A stretch of DNA of 55,422 nucleotides from Candidatus Rokuibacteriota bacterium (GTDB lineage Bacteria; Methylomirabilota; Methylomirabilia; Rokubacteriales; CSP1-6), in contig QHTB01000190.1 of the NCBI GenBank assembly GCA_003220615.1, forward strand, positions 487 through 55,908. Direction: 5' to 3'. A program made the position numbers and the translations under genes. Below the pieces are notes generated by a model, which saw only the letters and a program-made list of their open reading frames with translations, had not been told where the DNA came from and searched no databases. Within the stretch, counting starts at the first letter, position 1. Each line of letters begins with the position of its first letter. Shown here piece by piece: positions 6,138-15,328 of the stretch.

Positions 6138-9100
6138 CTACGCGCGGGACCCCGACGCTGTCAATCCGGAGACGGCGCGGCGCACGAGGTCGAGAAATAC
6201 CTCGGGGCGGAACGGCTTCTCGAGCACGGTCACGTCGGCCGATTTCAGGAACGCCCAGGCCGCGCTGTTGGCGGTGTCGCCCGTGACGAACACGAAGCGG
6301 GCCGCCAGCGCAGGATTCTCGGTGACGACGGCTCGATAGAATTCCTCGCCGCTGCCGTCGGCCATGCGGATATCGGAAACCACGAGATCATAGCGCTGCC
6401 GGCGAGCGCGCTCGAGCGCGACGCGACCGCCGGTGGCCAGGTCGACCTTCCAATCGTGCTCGCGCAGCAAGGTCACGACGAGCTCGGCCACGCCGGGCTC
6501 GTCCTCGACGACGAGCACGCGACGTCCTTTGCCGCTGAAGGCCGGCATGACGACGATCTCGCGGGACTCGGACACGGGCGCGACACCGATCGGGAGGTCG
6601 AGCGTGAAGGTCGTTCGCCCCCGTTCGCTCTCGGCACTGAGCCGGCCGCCGTGCTCCTCGACGATGCCGTAGGAGACGGACAGGCCGAGGCCGGTGCCGG
6701 CGCCCACCTCCTTGGTCGTGAAGAACGGCTCGAAGATGCGCGGCAGCACCTCCGGTGGGATGCCCGGGCCGTCGTCGGTGACTTCCGTCCGCACCCAGTG
6801 GTCCACCACCTGCGTGTGGAACCTGATGCGTCCGCCTCGGTGCTCGGCGGCGATGGCCTGCTCGGCGTTGAGGATCAAGTTCAGGAAGACCTGTTGCAGC
6901 TGCTGGCCGTCACCGATCACCGTGGGCAGCTCCTCGGCGAAGTCGCGCTCGACGGTGATGCCGGACAGCGTGAGCTGGTTCTGGCGCAGCGCCAGCGTCT
7001 GTTCGATCACGTGATGGATCTTGATGGCGACGCGCTCCGGTGGGCGCTGGCGCGCGAAGTACAGGAGGTTGCGAACGATCTTGGCCATGCGGTCGCCCTG
7101 CGTCACCATCAGCTCGACCGGACGCCGCAGCGCCTCCGGGATCTCGCGGTGGAGCATGAGCTGGCCGTAGCCGATGATGACGCTCAGCGGATTGTTCAGC
7201 TCGTGGGCCACACCGGAAACGAGCTGGCCGAGCGCCGACATTTTGCCGGCCTGCAGCAGCTGCGCCTGGGTCTCCCGCAGGCGAGCGAGGTTGTCACGGG
7301 CGCTCCCGTAGAGCTGGGCGTTCTCCATGGCCAGCGCGGCCTGGTCGGCGAAGGCCTGGAGCACCAGGCGCTCCTCACGCGTGAAGACCCGACCGGCCTC
7401 GGCCCCCATGGCGAGGGCGCCGACCACGCGATCACGCGCCACCAGCGGCACGCACAGGACGGAGCGATAGAGACGGGTCTGGATGCGGTCGCGCAACTCC
7501 GGCGTCAGGTGAAACCCGGGCTCGTTGAGGATGTCGGACGTGCTTACGATGCGGCGCTCGGCGACGGCGAGGCCGGCCGCGCCCTCACCGGGCTGGAGCA
7601 CGATGCCCTTCACCGCGCTGGCGTCCTCCCCGAAGAATCCGACGGCGTGGAGCGTGCGGGCCTCGGCCTCGTAACGGAACACGAGCGATCCATGGCCCTC
7701 GAGCAACTCCACGACGCCGCGAGCGACCAGGTAGGCGATGCGCTCGACGTCGAGCGTGCCGGTGACTTCGCGGCCCACGCGCGCGAGCGCCTCGGCCACG
7801 TCGCGCCGGCGCTGGGCCTCCCGGTAGAGGCGCGCGTTCTTGATGGCGACGCTGGCCTGCGCGATGAACATCGCGATGACTTCACGGGTCTTCGCCGTGA
7901 AGCGCAGGGGATGGTCGTCGATGAGCACCAGCACGGCCAGGAGCTCGTCGGCCGCCATGATCGGATAGCCGGCGAACGAGGTGAAGCCGCACGACCGCCA
8001 CCAGTCCGGGTCGAGCACGATGTCGGCGGCGGCGAAGACGTCGTCGATCACGACCGGTTGGCGCGTGCGGCCAACCTGGCCCACCATGCCCTGCCCGTAG
8101 CTCACTCGATCGCGCGCGATCTCGGCAGGCGCCCCGATGGTGGGCGTGCGTCGCAGCGTCAGCGTCCGCCGCTCCTCGTCGGCCAGCCAGAAAGACGCGA
8201 AGCGAACGCCGGTCAACGCCGTCGCCGACTCGGCGATCATCGTCAGCAGCTCGTCGAGCTCGAGCGCGCGCGTGATCCGCTGAGCGACAGCGGCGAGCGT
8301 GGAGGCGCGCTGGGCCTCGGCCCGCTCGGCCTGGTAGAGCGCTGCGTTGCGAATGGCGATGCCGGCCTGGGCGGCGAGCAGGCGTAGCGTCTCCTGCTCT
8401 TCTGGATCGGGGATGCCGTCGGGCGCGATGTAGTCCAGCACGCCCACGAACGTCTCGCCGACGAGGATTGGGACGCCGAAGTAGCTGGCCTGCGGCCGGT
8501 CGCGCCACCACTCCGGTGCCGAGGTCCGTGGATGAGCGAGTGGCTGCGCCACGACGACGGGAGCGCGCTGCTCGAAGACGAGCCCGGGCAAGCCCTGGTG
8601 AGCGTCACGCACGTCGGGCAGCTCGCGCAGCATGTCGCTCGAGCAGCCGGCGTAGCGCAGCGTATCCGTCTCGGCGTCATACACGTAGGTGGCGGCGAGC
8701 GCCCCCGGACGCATCGCGGCAGCCGTGCGGACGATACGATCCATCAGGACCGCGGTGTCGAGCGACACCGTGATCGACTGACTGAGCGTGGCCAGGGCGC
8801 CCAGATGCGACGCGCGGCGGACGGCATCGCGGTACGCGCGAGCATTCTGGATGGCGAGCGCGGCCCGAGCGGCCAGCGAGGTGACGAGCGCCTGGTCCTC
8901 GAGCGCGGCCAGCTCGCCGAGGCGAGCGCGCACGGTGAGGACACCGATCAACGTGTCCCCGGCCACCATCGGGACGGCCAGGATCGAGCCCAGCCCGGCC
9001 TCGCGATGCCACTCGACCACCCGGACGCGCGCGTCCGCACGAGCGTCGGCGACGTACACGAGCTCGCACCGCTCGGCGGCGACACCACTGATCCCGTCGC

Positions 9101-10277
9101 CGAACGCGAAGGACGTCGGCATCGGCACGGCGGGCAGGTCGCGCGCGATGGCGGAAGCCCGCAGCTCCAGGACGCGGGCGCCCGGCTCGGCCGACCACAG
9201 ATGCACGACGGGCGCGCCCAGGAGCCGCGCGGTCGCATCGGCAATGCACTGGAGGACCACATCCACGTCGAGCGAACCCGCCACCACACGTTCCAGCTCG
9301 GCGAGCTCGCGCAGGCGGTCGGCACGGCGCGTGGCTTCGGCGTAGAGGTGCGCGTTGTCGATGGCGAGCGCTGCTTGCTCACCCATGAGGCTCAGCGCGT
9401 GGACCTCGGCCTCGGTGAACGTGCGCTCGGTCCAGTAGTGGACGGCGAGCGCGCCGTGGACACGCTGCTTGGAGAGCAGCGGCGCGGCGGCCACGGCCTT
9501 GAAGCCCTCGCGCTCGATCTGGGCTCGACGATCGGCAGTCAGCCAGACGTCCACGTCGGTGAGGATGTTCGGCGTCGTCACCGTGCGACTCTCGAGCACG
9601 GCCCGGCTGATGGGTCCGCCGGCGGACGGGATGGAGCCGCGGTTGGCGTACTCGGCGCTCAGCCGTCCTACGGCGCGGAGCACTCTGAATTCGCGAGCCT
9701 TCCCGTCCCCGGACGCCACCAGCGCCGACTGCGCTGCCATCACCTCCATCGCGGTGTTCGCGATCGTGTCGAGCACCTCGTTGAGATCGAGCGAGGAGGC
9801 GAGCGACCGGCCGATCGTCTCCATCGCGCGCGCGAAGACGGCACGACGCTGTCGTTCCGTCGCATCCACGAGAAATGCCGCCACGCCGGCGACGTGACCG
9901 TAACGATCGGTGAGCGGGACGCAGCGCGCCTCGATCCGGATGGTCGCCGCGCCGTCGTGGCCCGGCGCCTCCGCGCTGAAGCGCGCCTCGCCGCCGACGG
10001 CCTGGCGCAGGTACCGGGGCAACCCGATCGCGTCGAAGAGCGGAAGGAGACGATCGGCGTTACGCCCGATCGCCGAGGCGCGCGGCAGTCCGGACAGACG
10101 CTCCATGGCCGCGTTCCACTGCACGATCGTGAGTGAGAGATCGGTGACGAGCAGTCCGTCGTCGAGAGTCTCGAGAATCTCGGTGAGGCCCGCGGGGGCC
10201 GCTGATGCTGGCGACGCAACACCCATGGTGCCGCGTCCTGTGAGCGCCGTCCTCAGCTTGCGGAGCATTCGGCGCAT
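6138..10277 (-). CDS. Hybrid sensor histidine kinase: PAS, five GAF, HisKA, HATPase, REC
   Basis: A 1379-residue soluble kinase with no membrane segment. Order: PAS (about 30-140), five tandem GAF domains (about 150-1000) each ending in an A-x-x-NAxLY helix, HisKA with phosphoacceptor H1025 (SGVAHELNNPL), HATPase with N-box (NLILNAEQAI), G1 (DDGPGIP), F-box (FEPFFTTK) and G2 (GTGLGLS), then a C-terminal receiver with D1302 (VVSDIRMADGSG) and K in LEKPF. The GAF array suggests sensing of several cytoplasmic ligands or redox states. A -10 box TATACT ends 6 nt before the ATG, so the mRNA may be leaderless. It is divergent from a single-domain response regulator (10384), a likely partner. Confidence 0.95.
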   Translation of the reverse strand: MRRMLRKLRTALTGRGTMGVASPASAAPAGLTEILETLDDGLLVTDLSLTIVQWNAAMERLSGLPRASAIGRNADRLLPLFDAIGLPRYLRQAVGGEARFSAEAPGHDGAATIRIEARCVPLTDRYGHVAGVAAFLVDATERQRRAVFARAMETIGRSLASSLDLNEVLDTIANTAMEVMAAQSALVASGDGKAREFRVLRAVGRLSAEYANRGSIPSAGGPISRAVLESRTVTTPNILTDVDVWLTADRRAQIEREGFKAVAAAPLLSKQRVHGALAVHYWTERTFTEAEVHALSLMGEQAALAIDNAHLYAEATRRADRLRELAELERVVAGSLDVDVVLQCIADATARLLGAPVVHLWSAEPGARVLELRASAIARDLPAVPMPTSFAFGDGISGVAAERCELVYVADARADARVRVVEWHREAGLGSILAVPMVAGDTLIGVLTVRARLGELAALEDQALVTSLAARAALAIQNARAYRDAVRRASHLGALATLSQSITVSLDTAVLMDRIVRTAAAMRPGALAATYVYDAETDTLRYAGCSSDMLRELPDVRDAHQGLPGLVFEQRAPVVVAQPLAHPRTSAPEWWRDRPQASYFGVPILVGETFVGVLDYIAPDGIPDPEEQETLRLLAAQAGIAIRNAALYQAERAEAQRASTLAAVAQRITRALELDELLTMIAESATALTGVRFASFWLADEERRTLTLRRTPTIGAPAEIARDRVSYGQGMVGQVGRTRQPVVIDDVFAAADIVLDPDWWRSCGFTSFAGYPIMAADELLAVLVLIDDHPLRFTAKTREVIAMFIAQASVAIKNARLYREAQRRRDVAEALARVGREVTGTLDVERIAYLVARGVVELLEGHGSLVFRYEAEARTLHAVGFFGEDASAVKGIVLQPGEGAAGLAVAERRIVSTSDILNEPGFHLTPELRDRIQTRLYRSVLCVPLVARDRVVGALAMGAEAGRVFTREERLVLQAFADQAALAMENAQLYGSARDNLARLRETQAQLLQAGKMSALGQLVSGVAHELNNPLSVIIGYGQLMLHREIPEALRRPVELMVTQGDRMAKIVRNLLYFARQRPPERVAIKIHHVIEQTLALRQNQLTLSGITVERDFAEELPTVIGDGQQLQQVFLNLILNAEQAIAAEHRGGRIRFHTQVVDHWVRTEVTDDGPGIPPEVLPRIFEPFFTTKEVGAGTGLGLSVSYGIVEEHGGRLSAESERGRTTFTLDLPIGVAPVSESREIVVMPAFSGKGRRVLVVEDEPGVAELVVTLLREHDWKVDLATGGRVALERARRQRYDLVVSDIRMADGSGEEFYRAVVTENPALAARFVFVTGDTANSAAWAFLKSADVTVLEKPFRPEVFLDLVRRAVSGLTASGSRA

Positions 10278-10283
10278 CTAAGC

Positions 10284-10289
10284 AGTATA
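10284..10289 (-). promoter_or_regulatory. -10 element of hybrid kinase, leaderless spacing
   Basis: TATACT on the minus strand ends 6 nt before the ATG at 10277, and no Shine-Dalgarno sequence can fit between. A weak TTTGTA-like -35 lies about 16 bp further upstream. Confidence 0.55.
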
Positions 10290-10383
10290 TACAACCTGCG
10301 ATCTCTACAAACGGAACGGCATCGCGGTCCTGACTGCGACACCCTGGCACCACCCTTGCTTCGCTGCCGACAAGGGAGGCGTC

Positions 10384-10782
10384 GTGATATCCGAGAACCC
10401 CGGCCGCCTGGCCCACCTGCGTGTCCTCGTGATCGAGGACGTTCCCGACATTCGTGAAGTCTTCGTGATGCTCCTGCGGTCTGAAGGCGCTGGTGTCACG
10501 GCGGTTGGAACCGGACGCGAAGCGGCGGAAGTCGTGGCGCGGCACGAGTTCGACGTCGTCCTCACGGACCTCGGTCTGCCCGACATTCCTGGTGACGTGC
10601 TCGTGCGCCAGATGGCGAACAGCACGCACCGGCGGCCGCGCATCGCCGTGATCACCGGATACGGCGAGCCATATCTCACACGGGCCCGGCAGGCGGGCGC
10701 CCATGCAGTCTTTACCAAGCCCGTCGAGTGGACTCGCGTGGTCGATTATCTCTGTCGTCCCGATCTCGCCGCCTCGGCCTGA
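10384..10782 (+). CDS. Single-domain response regulator (CheY-like)
   Basis: The 132-residue product is one receiver domain: acidic pair E18/D19 (VIEDV), phosphoacceptor D62 (VVLTDLGLP), T91 (VITGYG) and K112 (FTKPVE). There is no output domain, so it acts through protein contact or as a phosphorelay intermediate. The GTG start at 10384 follows AGGGAGG by 4-5 nt. It is divergent from the hybrid kinase at 10277 with a shared 106-bp intergenic region. That arrangement makes it a probable partner of the kinase, though a role with the downstream permease cannot be excluded. Confidence 0.93.
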   Translation: MISENPGRLAHLRVLVIEDVPDIREVFVMLLRSEGAGVTAVGTGREAAEVVARHEFDVVLTDLGLPDIPGDVLVRQMANSTHRRPRIAVITGYGEPYLTRARQAGAHAVFTKPVEWTRVVDYLCRPDLAASA

Positions 10783-10818
10783 ACACCTACCATGAGCGGT
10801 CGTGACATAATGCCGCGC

Positions 10819-11316
10819 ATGCGGCTGGATCCCTCAGCGCTGCTGCTTCTCGCGATCGCGATCATCCTCGCCATCGTCGCCTACATCAAAGATCCGGGGC
10901 TGCCCTGGCTCGGGGCCAAGACCGGTTTCACGATGCTCGGCTTCATCCTGCCCCGCCTGATTCCCGCGTTGATCCTCGCGGGGCTCATGCAGGTCCTCGT
11001 TCCTCAGGAGATCGTGGCGCGACACTTCGGGCGCGAGGGCGGCCTTCGCGGCATCGTCATCGCCGCGTTCGCAGGCGTCCTCACGCCGGGCGGGCCCATG
11101 GTCACGGTGCCCTTCATGGTTGCGCTGGCCAACTCGGGCGCCGCCATGCCGCCGCTGGTCGCCTATATGACGTCGTGGTCTCTCTTCGGCATGCAGCGGA
11201 TCATCGCGTGGGAAGCGCCGCTGATGGGGTGGCGCTTCGTCCTCGTGCGCGTGATCCCGAGCCTCGCGTTTCCCGTCCTCGCCGGCTGGCTCGTGGCGGT
11301 CTTCTACCGCGACTGA
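10819..11316 (+). CDS. Short permease of the ArsP/DUF318-like family
   Basis: A hydrophobic protein of about 165 residues with four to five membrane helices. Between the second and third helices is a VLTPGGPMVTVPF segment characteristic of the PF03773 permease family. Full-length members are about 300 residues with two such halves, so this is a half-length form that would have to dimerise. ATG 10819 is preferred because a CATAAT -10 box (10806-10811) ends 7 nt before it and the first helix follows directly; ATG 10792 would add nine residues. Substrate unknown. It lies 10 bp upstream of ubiD. Confidence 0.65.
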   Translation: MRLDPSALLLLAIAIILAIVAYIKDPGLPWLGAKTGFTMLGFILPRLIPALILAGLMQVLVPQEIVARHFGREGGLRGIVIAAFAGVLTPGGPMVTVPFMVALANSGAAMPPLVAYMTSWSLFGMQRIIAWEAPLMGWRFVLVRVIPSLAFPVLAGWLVAVFYRD

Positions 11317-11325
11317 GTCGCCGGA

Positions 11326-12768
11326 ATGGCCTGGCACGACCTTCGGCAGTTCGTCGATCATCTCGAGCGTCGAGGCCGCCTCCGTCGCGTGAGCGTGCCG
11401 GTCTCACGTGATCTCGAGATCACCGAGATCACCGACCGTGTGTCGAAGGCATCTGGTGATGCCAACGTCGCGCTCCTCTTCGAGCGCGTCGACGGCGCCG
11501 AGATGCCGGTGGTCATCAACGCCTTCGGCTCGGCCGAACGGATGGCGTGGGCGCTCGGCGTGGACCGGCTCGACGATCTCGGCGAGCGCGTCGCCAAGCT
11601 GCTCGACCTCACGCTGCCCGGGACGTTCGCCGAGCGCTGGCGAAAGCTCGGCACGCTGCTCGACGTCGTCAAGGCGGCGCCGCGTCACGTCGCAACGGCG
11701 CCGTGCCAGGAGATCGTCGAGACCCAGCATCCGTCGCTGGCCGGCCTCCCGGTCCTCCGTTGCTGGCCGGGCGACGCCGGGCGCTTCATCACCCTCCCCT
11801 GCGTGTTCACGCGTGATCCCGTCCGTGGGCAGCGCAACGTCGGGATGTACCGGCTTCAGGTGTTCGACGATCAGACGCTCGGCATGCACTGGCAAATCCA
11901 CAAGGGTGGCGCCGAGCATGAGCGCCGAGGTGACGACAGGATGCCCGTGGCCATCGCTCTCGGCGGCGATCCCGCGCTGACGTACGCCGCGTCGGCGCCG
12001 TTGCCCCCCGGTGTCGACGAGGTCGTGTTCGCGGGCTGGTTGAGCGGTGCCGGCGTCGAGATGGTGCGCGCGCGGACCGTCGACATCGAAGTCCCGGCGC
12101 ACGCGGAGATCGTCCTCGAGGGCTACGTGGATCCGGCCGAGCGTCGGACGGAAGGCCCCTTCGGCGATCACACCGGCTACTACTCGCTGGCCCGTGACTA
12201 CCCGGTGTTCCACCTCACGGCCGTCACGCGCCGTGCGCGCCCGTTCTACCCGACGACCATCGTGGGCCGACCGCCGCAAGAGGACTACTGGCTGGGCAAG
12301 GCCACCGAGCGGCTCTTCTTGCCGATCATCAAGATGATGCTCCCCGAGGTGGTGGACATGAACATGCCGGCGGAAGGCGTGTTCCACAACCTCGTGATCG
12401 TCTCGATCCGCAAGCGCTACCCGGGGCACGCGCGCAAGGTGATGACCGCGCTCTGGGGCATGGGCCTGATGGCGCTGGCCAAGACGATCGTGGTCGTCAG
12501 CGATCACGTCGACGCCCACGATCTCTCGGAGGTCGCCTGGCGCGCGACCGGCAACATCGATCCCAAGCGCGATCTCATGATCCTGGAAGGACCGATGGAC
12601 GACCTCGACCACGCCGCCCTGCGCCACCGCTTCGGCGGGAAGCTCGGCGTCGATGCAACCGAGAAAGGCCCACTCGACGACGTCGCCCAGGCGTGGCCCG
12701 ACGAGATCGTGATGAGCGACGAGATCCGAGAGCGAGTCACCCGACGCTGGAAGGACTACGGGCTCTGA
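11326..12768 (+). CDS. ubiD: UbiD-family decarboxylase
   Basis: A 480-residue UbiD-type enzyme, which uses prenylated FMN to decarboxylate aromatic or alpha,beta-unsaturated acids. Conserved elements include RNVGMYRLQ (prFMN-binding strand region), MHWQIHKGGAEH, and the EGPFGDHTGYYS active-site loop with its acidic residues. Length is normal. The downstream ubiA and ubiE genes overlap or abut it, so the likely substrate is a 4-hydroxybenzoate-like or futalosine-pathway naphthoate intermediate in quinone synthesis. In menaquinone futalosine genes the equivalent is MqnL. No ubiX/MqnM is visible here, so the prFMN synthase must lie elsewhere. Confidence 0.93.
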   Translation: MAWHDLRQFVDHLERRGRLRRVSVPVSRDLEITEITDRVSKASGDANVALLFERVDGAEMPVVINAFGSAERMAWALGVDRLDDLGERVAKLLDLTLPGTFAERWRKLGTLLDVVKAAPRHVATAPCQEIVETQHPSLAGLPVLRCWPGDAGRFITLPCVFTRDPVRGQRNVGMYRLQVFDDQTLGMHWQIHKGGAEHERRGDDRMPVAIALGGDPALTYAASAPLPPGVDEVVFAGWLSGAGVEMVRARTVDIEVPAHAEIVLEGYVDPAERRTEGPFGDHTGYYSLARDYPVFHLTAVTRRARPFYPTTIVGRPPQEDYWLGKATERLFLPIIKMMLPEVVDMNMPAEGVFHNLVIVSIRKRYPGHARKVMTALWGMGLMALAKTIVVVSDHVDAHDLSEVAWRATGNIDPKRDLMILEGPMDDLDHAALRHRFGGKLGVDATEKGPLDDVAQAWPDEIVMSDEIRERVTRRWKDYGL

Positions 12769-13625
12769 GCACCGGCCGCACCAAGCTGCGCTACGTCGTC
12801 GACGCCATCAAGTTCGAGCACACGGTCTTCGCGCTGCCGTTCGCCTACATCGCCATGGTGCTCGCGGCGGGTGGCTGGCCGGGCTGGTGGACGGTGGCCT
12901 GGGTCACCGCAGCCATGGCAGGGGCCCGCACGTGCGCGATGGCCGCCAACCGTGTGATCGATCGCGTGATCGACGCGGAGAATCCGCGCACGGCGGGACG
13001 TCACCTCCCGCGAGGGCTGCTCAGAGCCGGCGAGCTGACGGCCCTGGCCGCCGCCGGCGCCGCGCTCATGTTCGTGTCGGCGTGGATGCTGAATCCGCTC
13101 TGCCTGGCCCTGGCGCCGCTGGCGCTCGTCTTTCTCGTCGGCTACTCCTACACGAAGTACGTGACGTGGACCTCGCACTGGATCCTCGGCTTCACCGACG
13201 GCATCGCCGCCGCGGGTGGCTGGGTGGCGGTGCGCGAGCGCTTCGATCCGCCGGCGCTCGTGCTCTGGTTCGCGCTGACCGTGTGGATCGCGGGCTTCGA
13301 TCTCATCTACGCTTGCCAGGACGTCGCGTTCGACCGTGCGCACGGTCTTCACTCGGTGCCGGCGCGCTTCGGAGTGGCCGCGGCCCTGGCCGCGGCTCGC
13401 GTGAACCACGTGCTGACGGCGGCGGCGCTCGGTGGATTGGGCGTGATGCTGGGCCTGGGACCGCTCTACTGGGTCGGCTGGCTGGCGATCGCCGGGCTGC
13501 TCGCCTACGAGCACTCGCTGGTGCGGGCCGACGACCTCTCGCGCGTCGACATGGCCTTCTTCAACGTCAACGGCTACATCGCCCTGATCGCGCTGGTCTC
13601 CGTCGTCATCGGACTCCGCCGCTGA
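12765..13625 (+). CDS. ubiA: UbiA-family polyprenyltransferase
   Basis: An integral membrane prenyltransferase of about 286 residues with eight or nine helices. It has both aspartate motifs: NRVIDRVIDAENPRT (first) and YACQDVAFDRAHG (second), which bind Mg-diphosphate. It would attach a polyprenyl chain to the aromatic ring between the UbiD and UbiE steps (UbiA or MqnP). The start is unusual: no ATG precedes the conserved IKFEHTVFALPFAY. A CTG at 12765 overlaps the ubiD stop (CTGA) and has GGAAGGA 9 nt upstream. A GTG at 12693 inside ubiD is the alternative. Strong translational coupling to ubiD is implied. Confidence 0.9.
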   Translation: MSTGRTKLRYVVDAIKFEHTVFALPFAYIAMVLAAGGWPGWWTVAWVTAAMAGARTCAMAANRVIDRVIDAENPRTAGRHLPRGLLRAGELTALAAAGAALMFVSAWMLNPLCLALAPLALVFLVGYSYTKYVTWTSHWILGFTDGIAAAGGWVAVRERFDPPALVLWFALTVWIAGFDLIYACQDVAFDRAHGLHSVPARFGVAAALAAARVNHVLTAAALGGLGVMLGLGPLYWVGWLAIAGLLAYEHSLVRADDLSRVDMAFFNVNGYIALIALVSVVIGLRR

Positions 13626-13660
13626 CCTCGGCTCAAGCGCCGGCGCCGTTCGTACGCGCG

Positions 13661-14326
13661 ATGTTCACGCGCATCGCCGGGCGCTACGACCTGATGAACT
13701 CGCTGATGACGGCCGGCCGCCATCACGCGTGGCGGCTCTGCACCGCGCGCGCTGCCATCGCCGCGCCGCCAGGCGCGGTGCTCGATCTGGCCACGGGCAC
13801 CGCCGATCTCGCGTTGGCCTTGCGGACGCTCGCGCCGGAGCGGCTCGTCGTCGGCGCCGACTTCTCCGAGGGAATGCTGCATCACGGCCGCGCGAAGGTG
13901 GTGGCCGCCTCGGTACGCCGTCTGCCGTTGCTCGCCGCCGATGCGCTCACGCTGCCCTTTGCCGACGGGGCATTCGCCTGCGTCGTGTCGGCCTTCCTGC
14001 TCAGGAACCTCGAAGATCTGGGGCGCGGGCTCGGCGAGATGCGGCGAGTCACGCGACCGGGTGGCCGCGTCGTGACGCTCGACATCGTCGAGCCCTCGGC
14101 CCCCATGTGGTCAACGCTCTTCGGCCTCTATTTCAATCGTGTCGTTCCCGCCATCGGGGCGCTCGTCGCCGGAGACCGCCAGGCCTACACGTATCTCCCG
14201 CAGTCGGTGGCGCGGTTCGTCAGGCCGGCGGAGCTGGCGCGACGCATGACGGCCGTCGGGCTCCGTGACGTGAGCTATCGCACGATGGGCCTCGGCACCG
14301 TCGCTCTGCACGTCGGAACCGTATAG
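13661..14326 (+). CDS. ubiE: UbiE/MenG-type quinone C-methyltransferase
   Basis: A class I SAM methyltransferase: MFTRIAGRYDLMNSLMTAG is the UbiE/MenG signature start, VLDLATGTADLALAL is the SAM-binding motif I, and GADFSEGML and ALTLPFADGAF follow. The C-terminal part keeps the family's YLPQSVARF and 'GLGTVALHVG' segments. It would methylate demethylmenaquinone or an equivalent ring. ATG 13661 is the first standard start, but homologues usually have about a dozen residues more. A CTG at 13622 overlapping the ubiA stop (CTGA) would supply them, mirroring the ubiA start. It is the last gene of the quinone operon. Confidence 0.92.
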   Translation: MFTRIAGRYDLMNSLMTAGRHHAWRLCTARAAIAAPPGAVLDLATGTADLALALRTLAPERLVVGADFSEGMLHHGRAKVVAASVRRLPLLAADALTLPFADGAFACVVSAFLLRNLEDLGRGLGEMRRVTRPGGRVVTLDIVEPSAPMWSTLFGLYFNRVVPAIGALVAGDRQAYTYLPQSVARFVRPAELARRMTAVGLRDVSYRTMGLGTVALHVGTV

Positions 14327-14347
14327 GGCGGCGCTGCGAAGCGACGC

Positions 14348-14409
14348 GAGGTGGTCGTGCGACCGCCTCTGATTATGTAATTGGGAGGGGCCGTCCCGGC
14401 CCCTCCCAA
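14348..14409. terminator. Paired hairpins between convergent genes
   Basis: Two strong inverted repeats lie between ubiE and the minus-strand hydrolase: a 10-bp stem with a 2-nt loop (14348-14369) and a perfect 12-bp stem TTGGGAGGGGCC/GGCCCCTCCCAA with a 5-nt loop (14381-14409). There is no T-tract, but position and symmetry suggest a bidirectional transcript end. Confidence 0.5.
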
Positions 14410-14460
14410 ACCCTCCCGTTCGCGTCGCGCGCGACAACGCGCCGACTGCGCGCCGGCGAA

Positions 14461-15274
14461 TTACCTCAGTGTCGAAAGAAAATCGGCGAGCACGGCGACG
14501 AACGCGGCCGGAGCGTCGAGCACCAGGTGGTGGTACGTCCCCGGAATCTCGACGAGGCGCGCGCCGCGAATCGTCGTCACGACGCGATCGGCCAGCGCGC
14601 GGGAGAGCACCGGGCTCAGCCCGCCGCGCACCACGAGCGCGGGCGCAGTGATGCGATCGAGGAGGCTCAGCGTCGCGCGCGACGACGCCCATGGTTGCCA
14701 GATGGGCGAGGAGTCGCGGATCGGCGGTCGTCTCTCTCGGGAGCAGGCGGAAGGCCGCGACGGCGTCCTCCCGCGTCGGATGGAGGCGAAGCGCGCGGTA
14801 ACCCCGCTTGTGCATCTGCTTGAGCCGATCCTCGGGAATGGAGGGCCGCGAATCCACGACGACGAGGGCCCGGACGCGCTCGGAATGCCAGCCGGAGAAC
14901 GCCATGGCGTTGTGGCCGCCCATGGAATGCCCGACGACGATCGCCTGCCGCCAGCCCAGCGCGTCGAAGACCGCCAGCAGGTCACCGGCAAAGTCCTCGG
15001 TCGCGTACGTGGCCGGCCGGGCCCACTCACTCTCGCCGTGGCCCCGCTGGTCGAGGGACACGACGTGGTAGCGGTCAGCGAAGGCCGGCGCGACGGCGTC
15101 GAACCAGTGGGCGTGGGCGGACCCACCGTGCAGGAAGAGGAGCGGGGGATGGTCGGCGCTTCCCCACTCGAGATAATGAAGCCCCAGGGTTCCGACTCTC
15201 ACGACGCGCGACTGTGCGGTCGCGCATCCCACTTGTAGTTCCGCCACCGCGCGAATTGTAGCGATTTTCACCAT
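14461..15274 (-). pseudogene. Alpha/beta hydrolase, disrupted by internal deletion/frameshift
   Basis: The first frame (from ATG 15274) encodes a normal alpha/beta hydrolase N-terminus with the oxyanion region HGGSAHAHWFD, the SLDQRGHGES strand, nucleophile elbow VGHSMGGHN and VVVDSRPSI. At about 14671-14690 the coding frame changes. The C-terminus continues in another frame as LSLLDRITAPALVVRG...SPVLS, an acid-strand segment, and IPGTYHHLVLDAPAAF with the catalytic histidine. The segment normally found between these halves (about 25-30 residues with a KFD-like motif) is missing, so this is a small deletion rather than a single-base slip. It is either a pseudogene or an assembly artefact. Confidence 0.75.
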
Positions 15275-15310
15275 CTGGCGAAGATTTTTCTGGGCGTTCT
15301 ACAGCCTATG

Positions 15311-15326
15311 GTAGTTTGGAAACTAC
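15311..15326. promoter_or_regulatory. 16-bp dyad before glycosidase start
   Basis: GTAGTTTGGAAACTAC is a perfect inverted repeat with 7-bp arms, ending 2 bp before the ATG at 15329. It could be an operator for the gene or a small RNA hairpin masking its start. Confidence 0.45.
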
Positions 15327-15328
15327 AC

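Noticed and set aside
6036..8387. 783-codon open frame on the plus strand opposite the hybrid kinase
   Set aside because: It mirrors the kinase codons in high-GC DNA, has His/Arg/Gly-rich low-information composition and no domain.
14681..14681. Programmed frameshifting in the alpha/beta hydrolase
   Set aside because: No slippery heptamer is seen and a whole segment of the fold is missing, so deletion explains it better.
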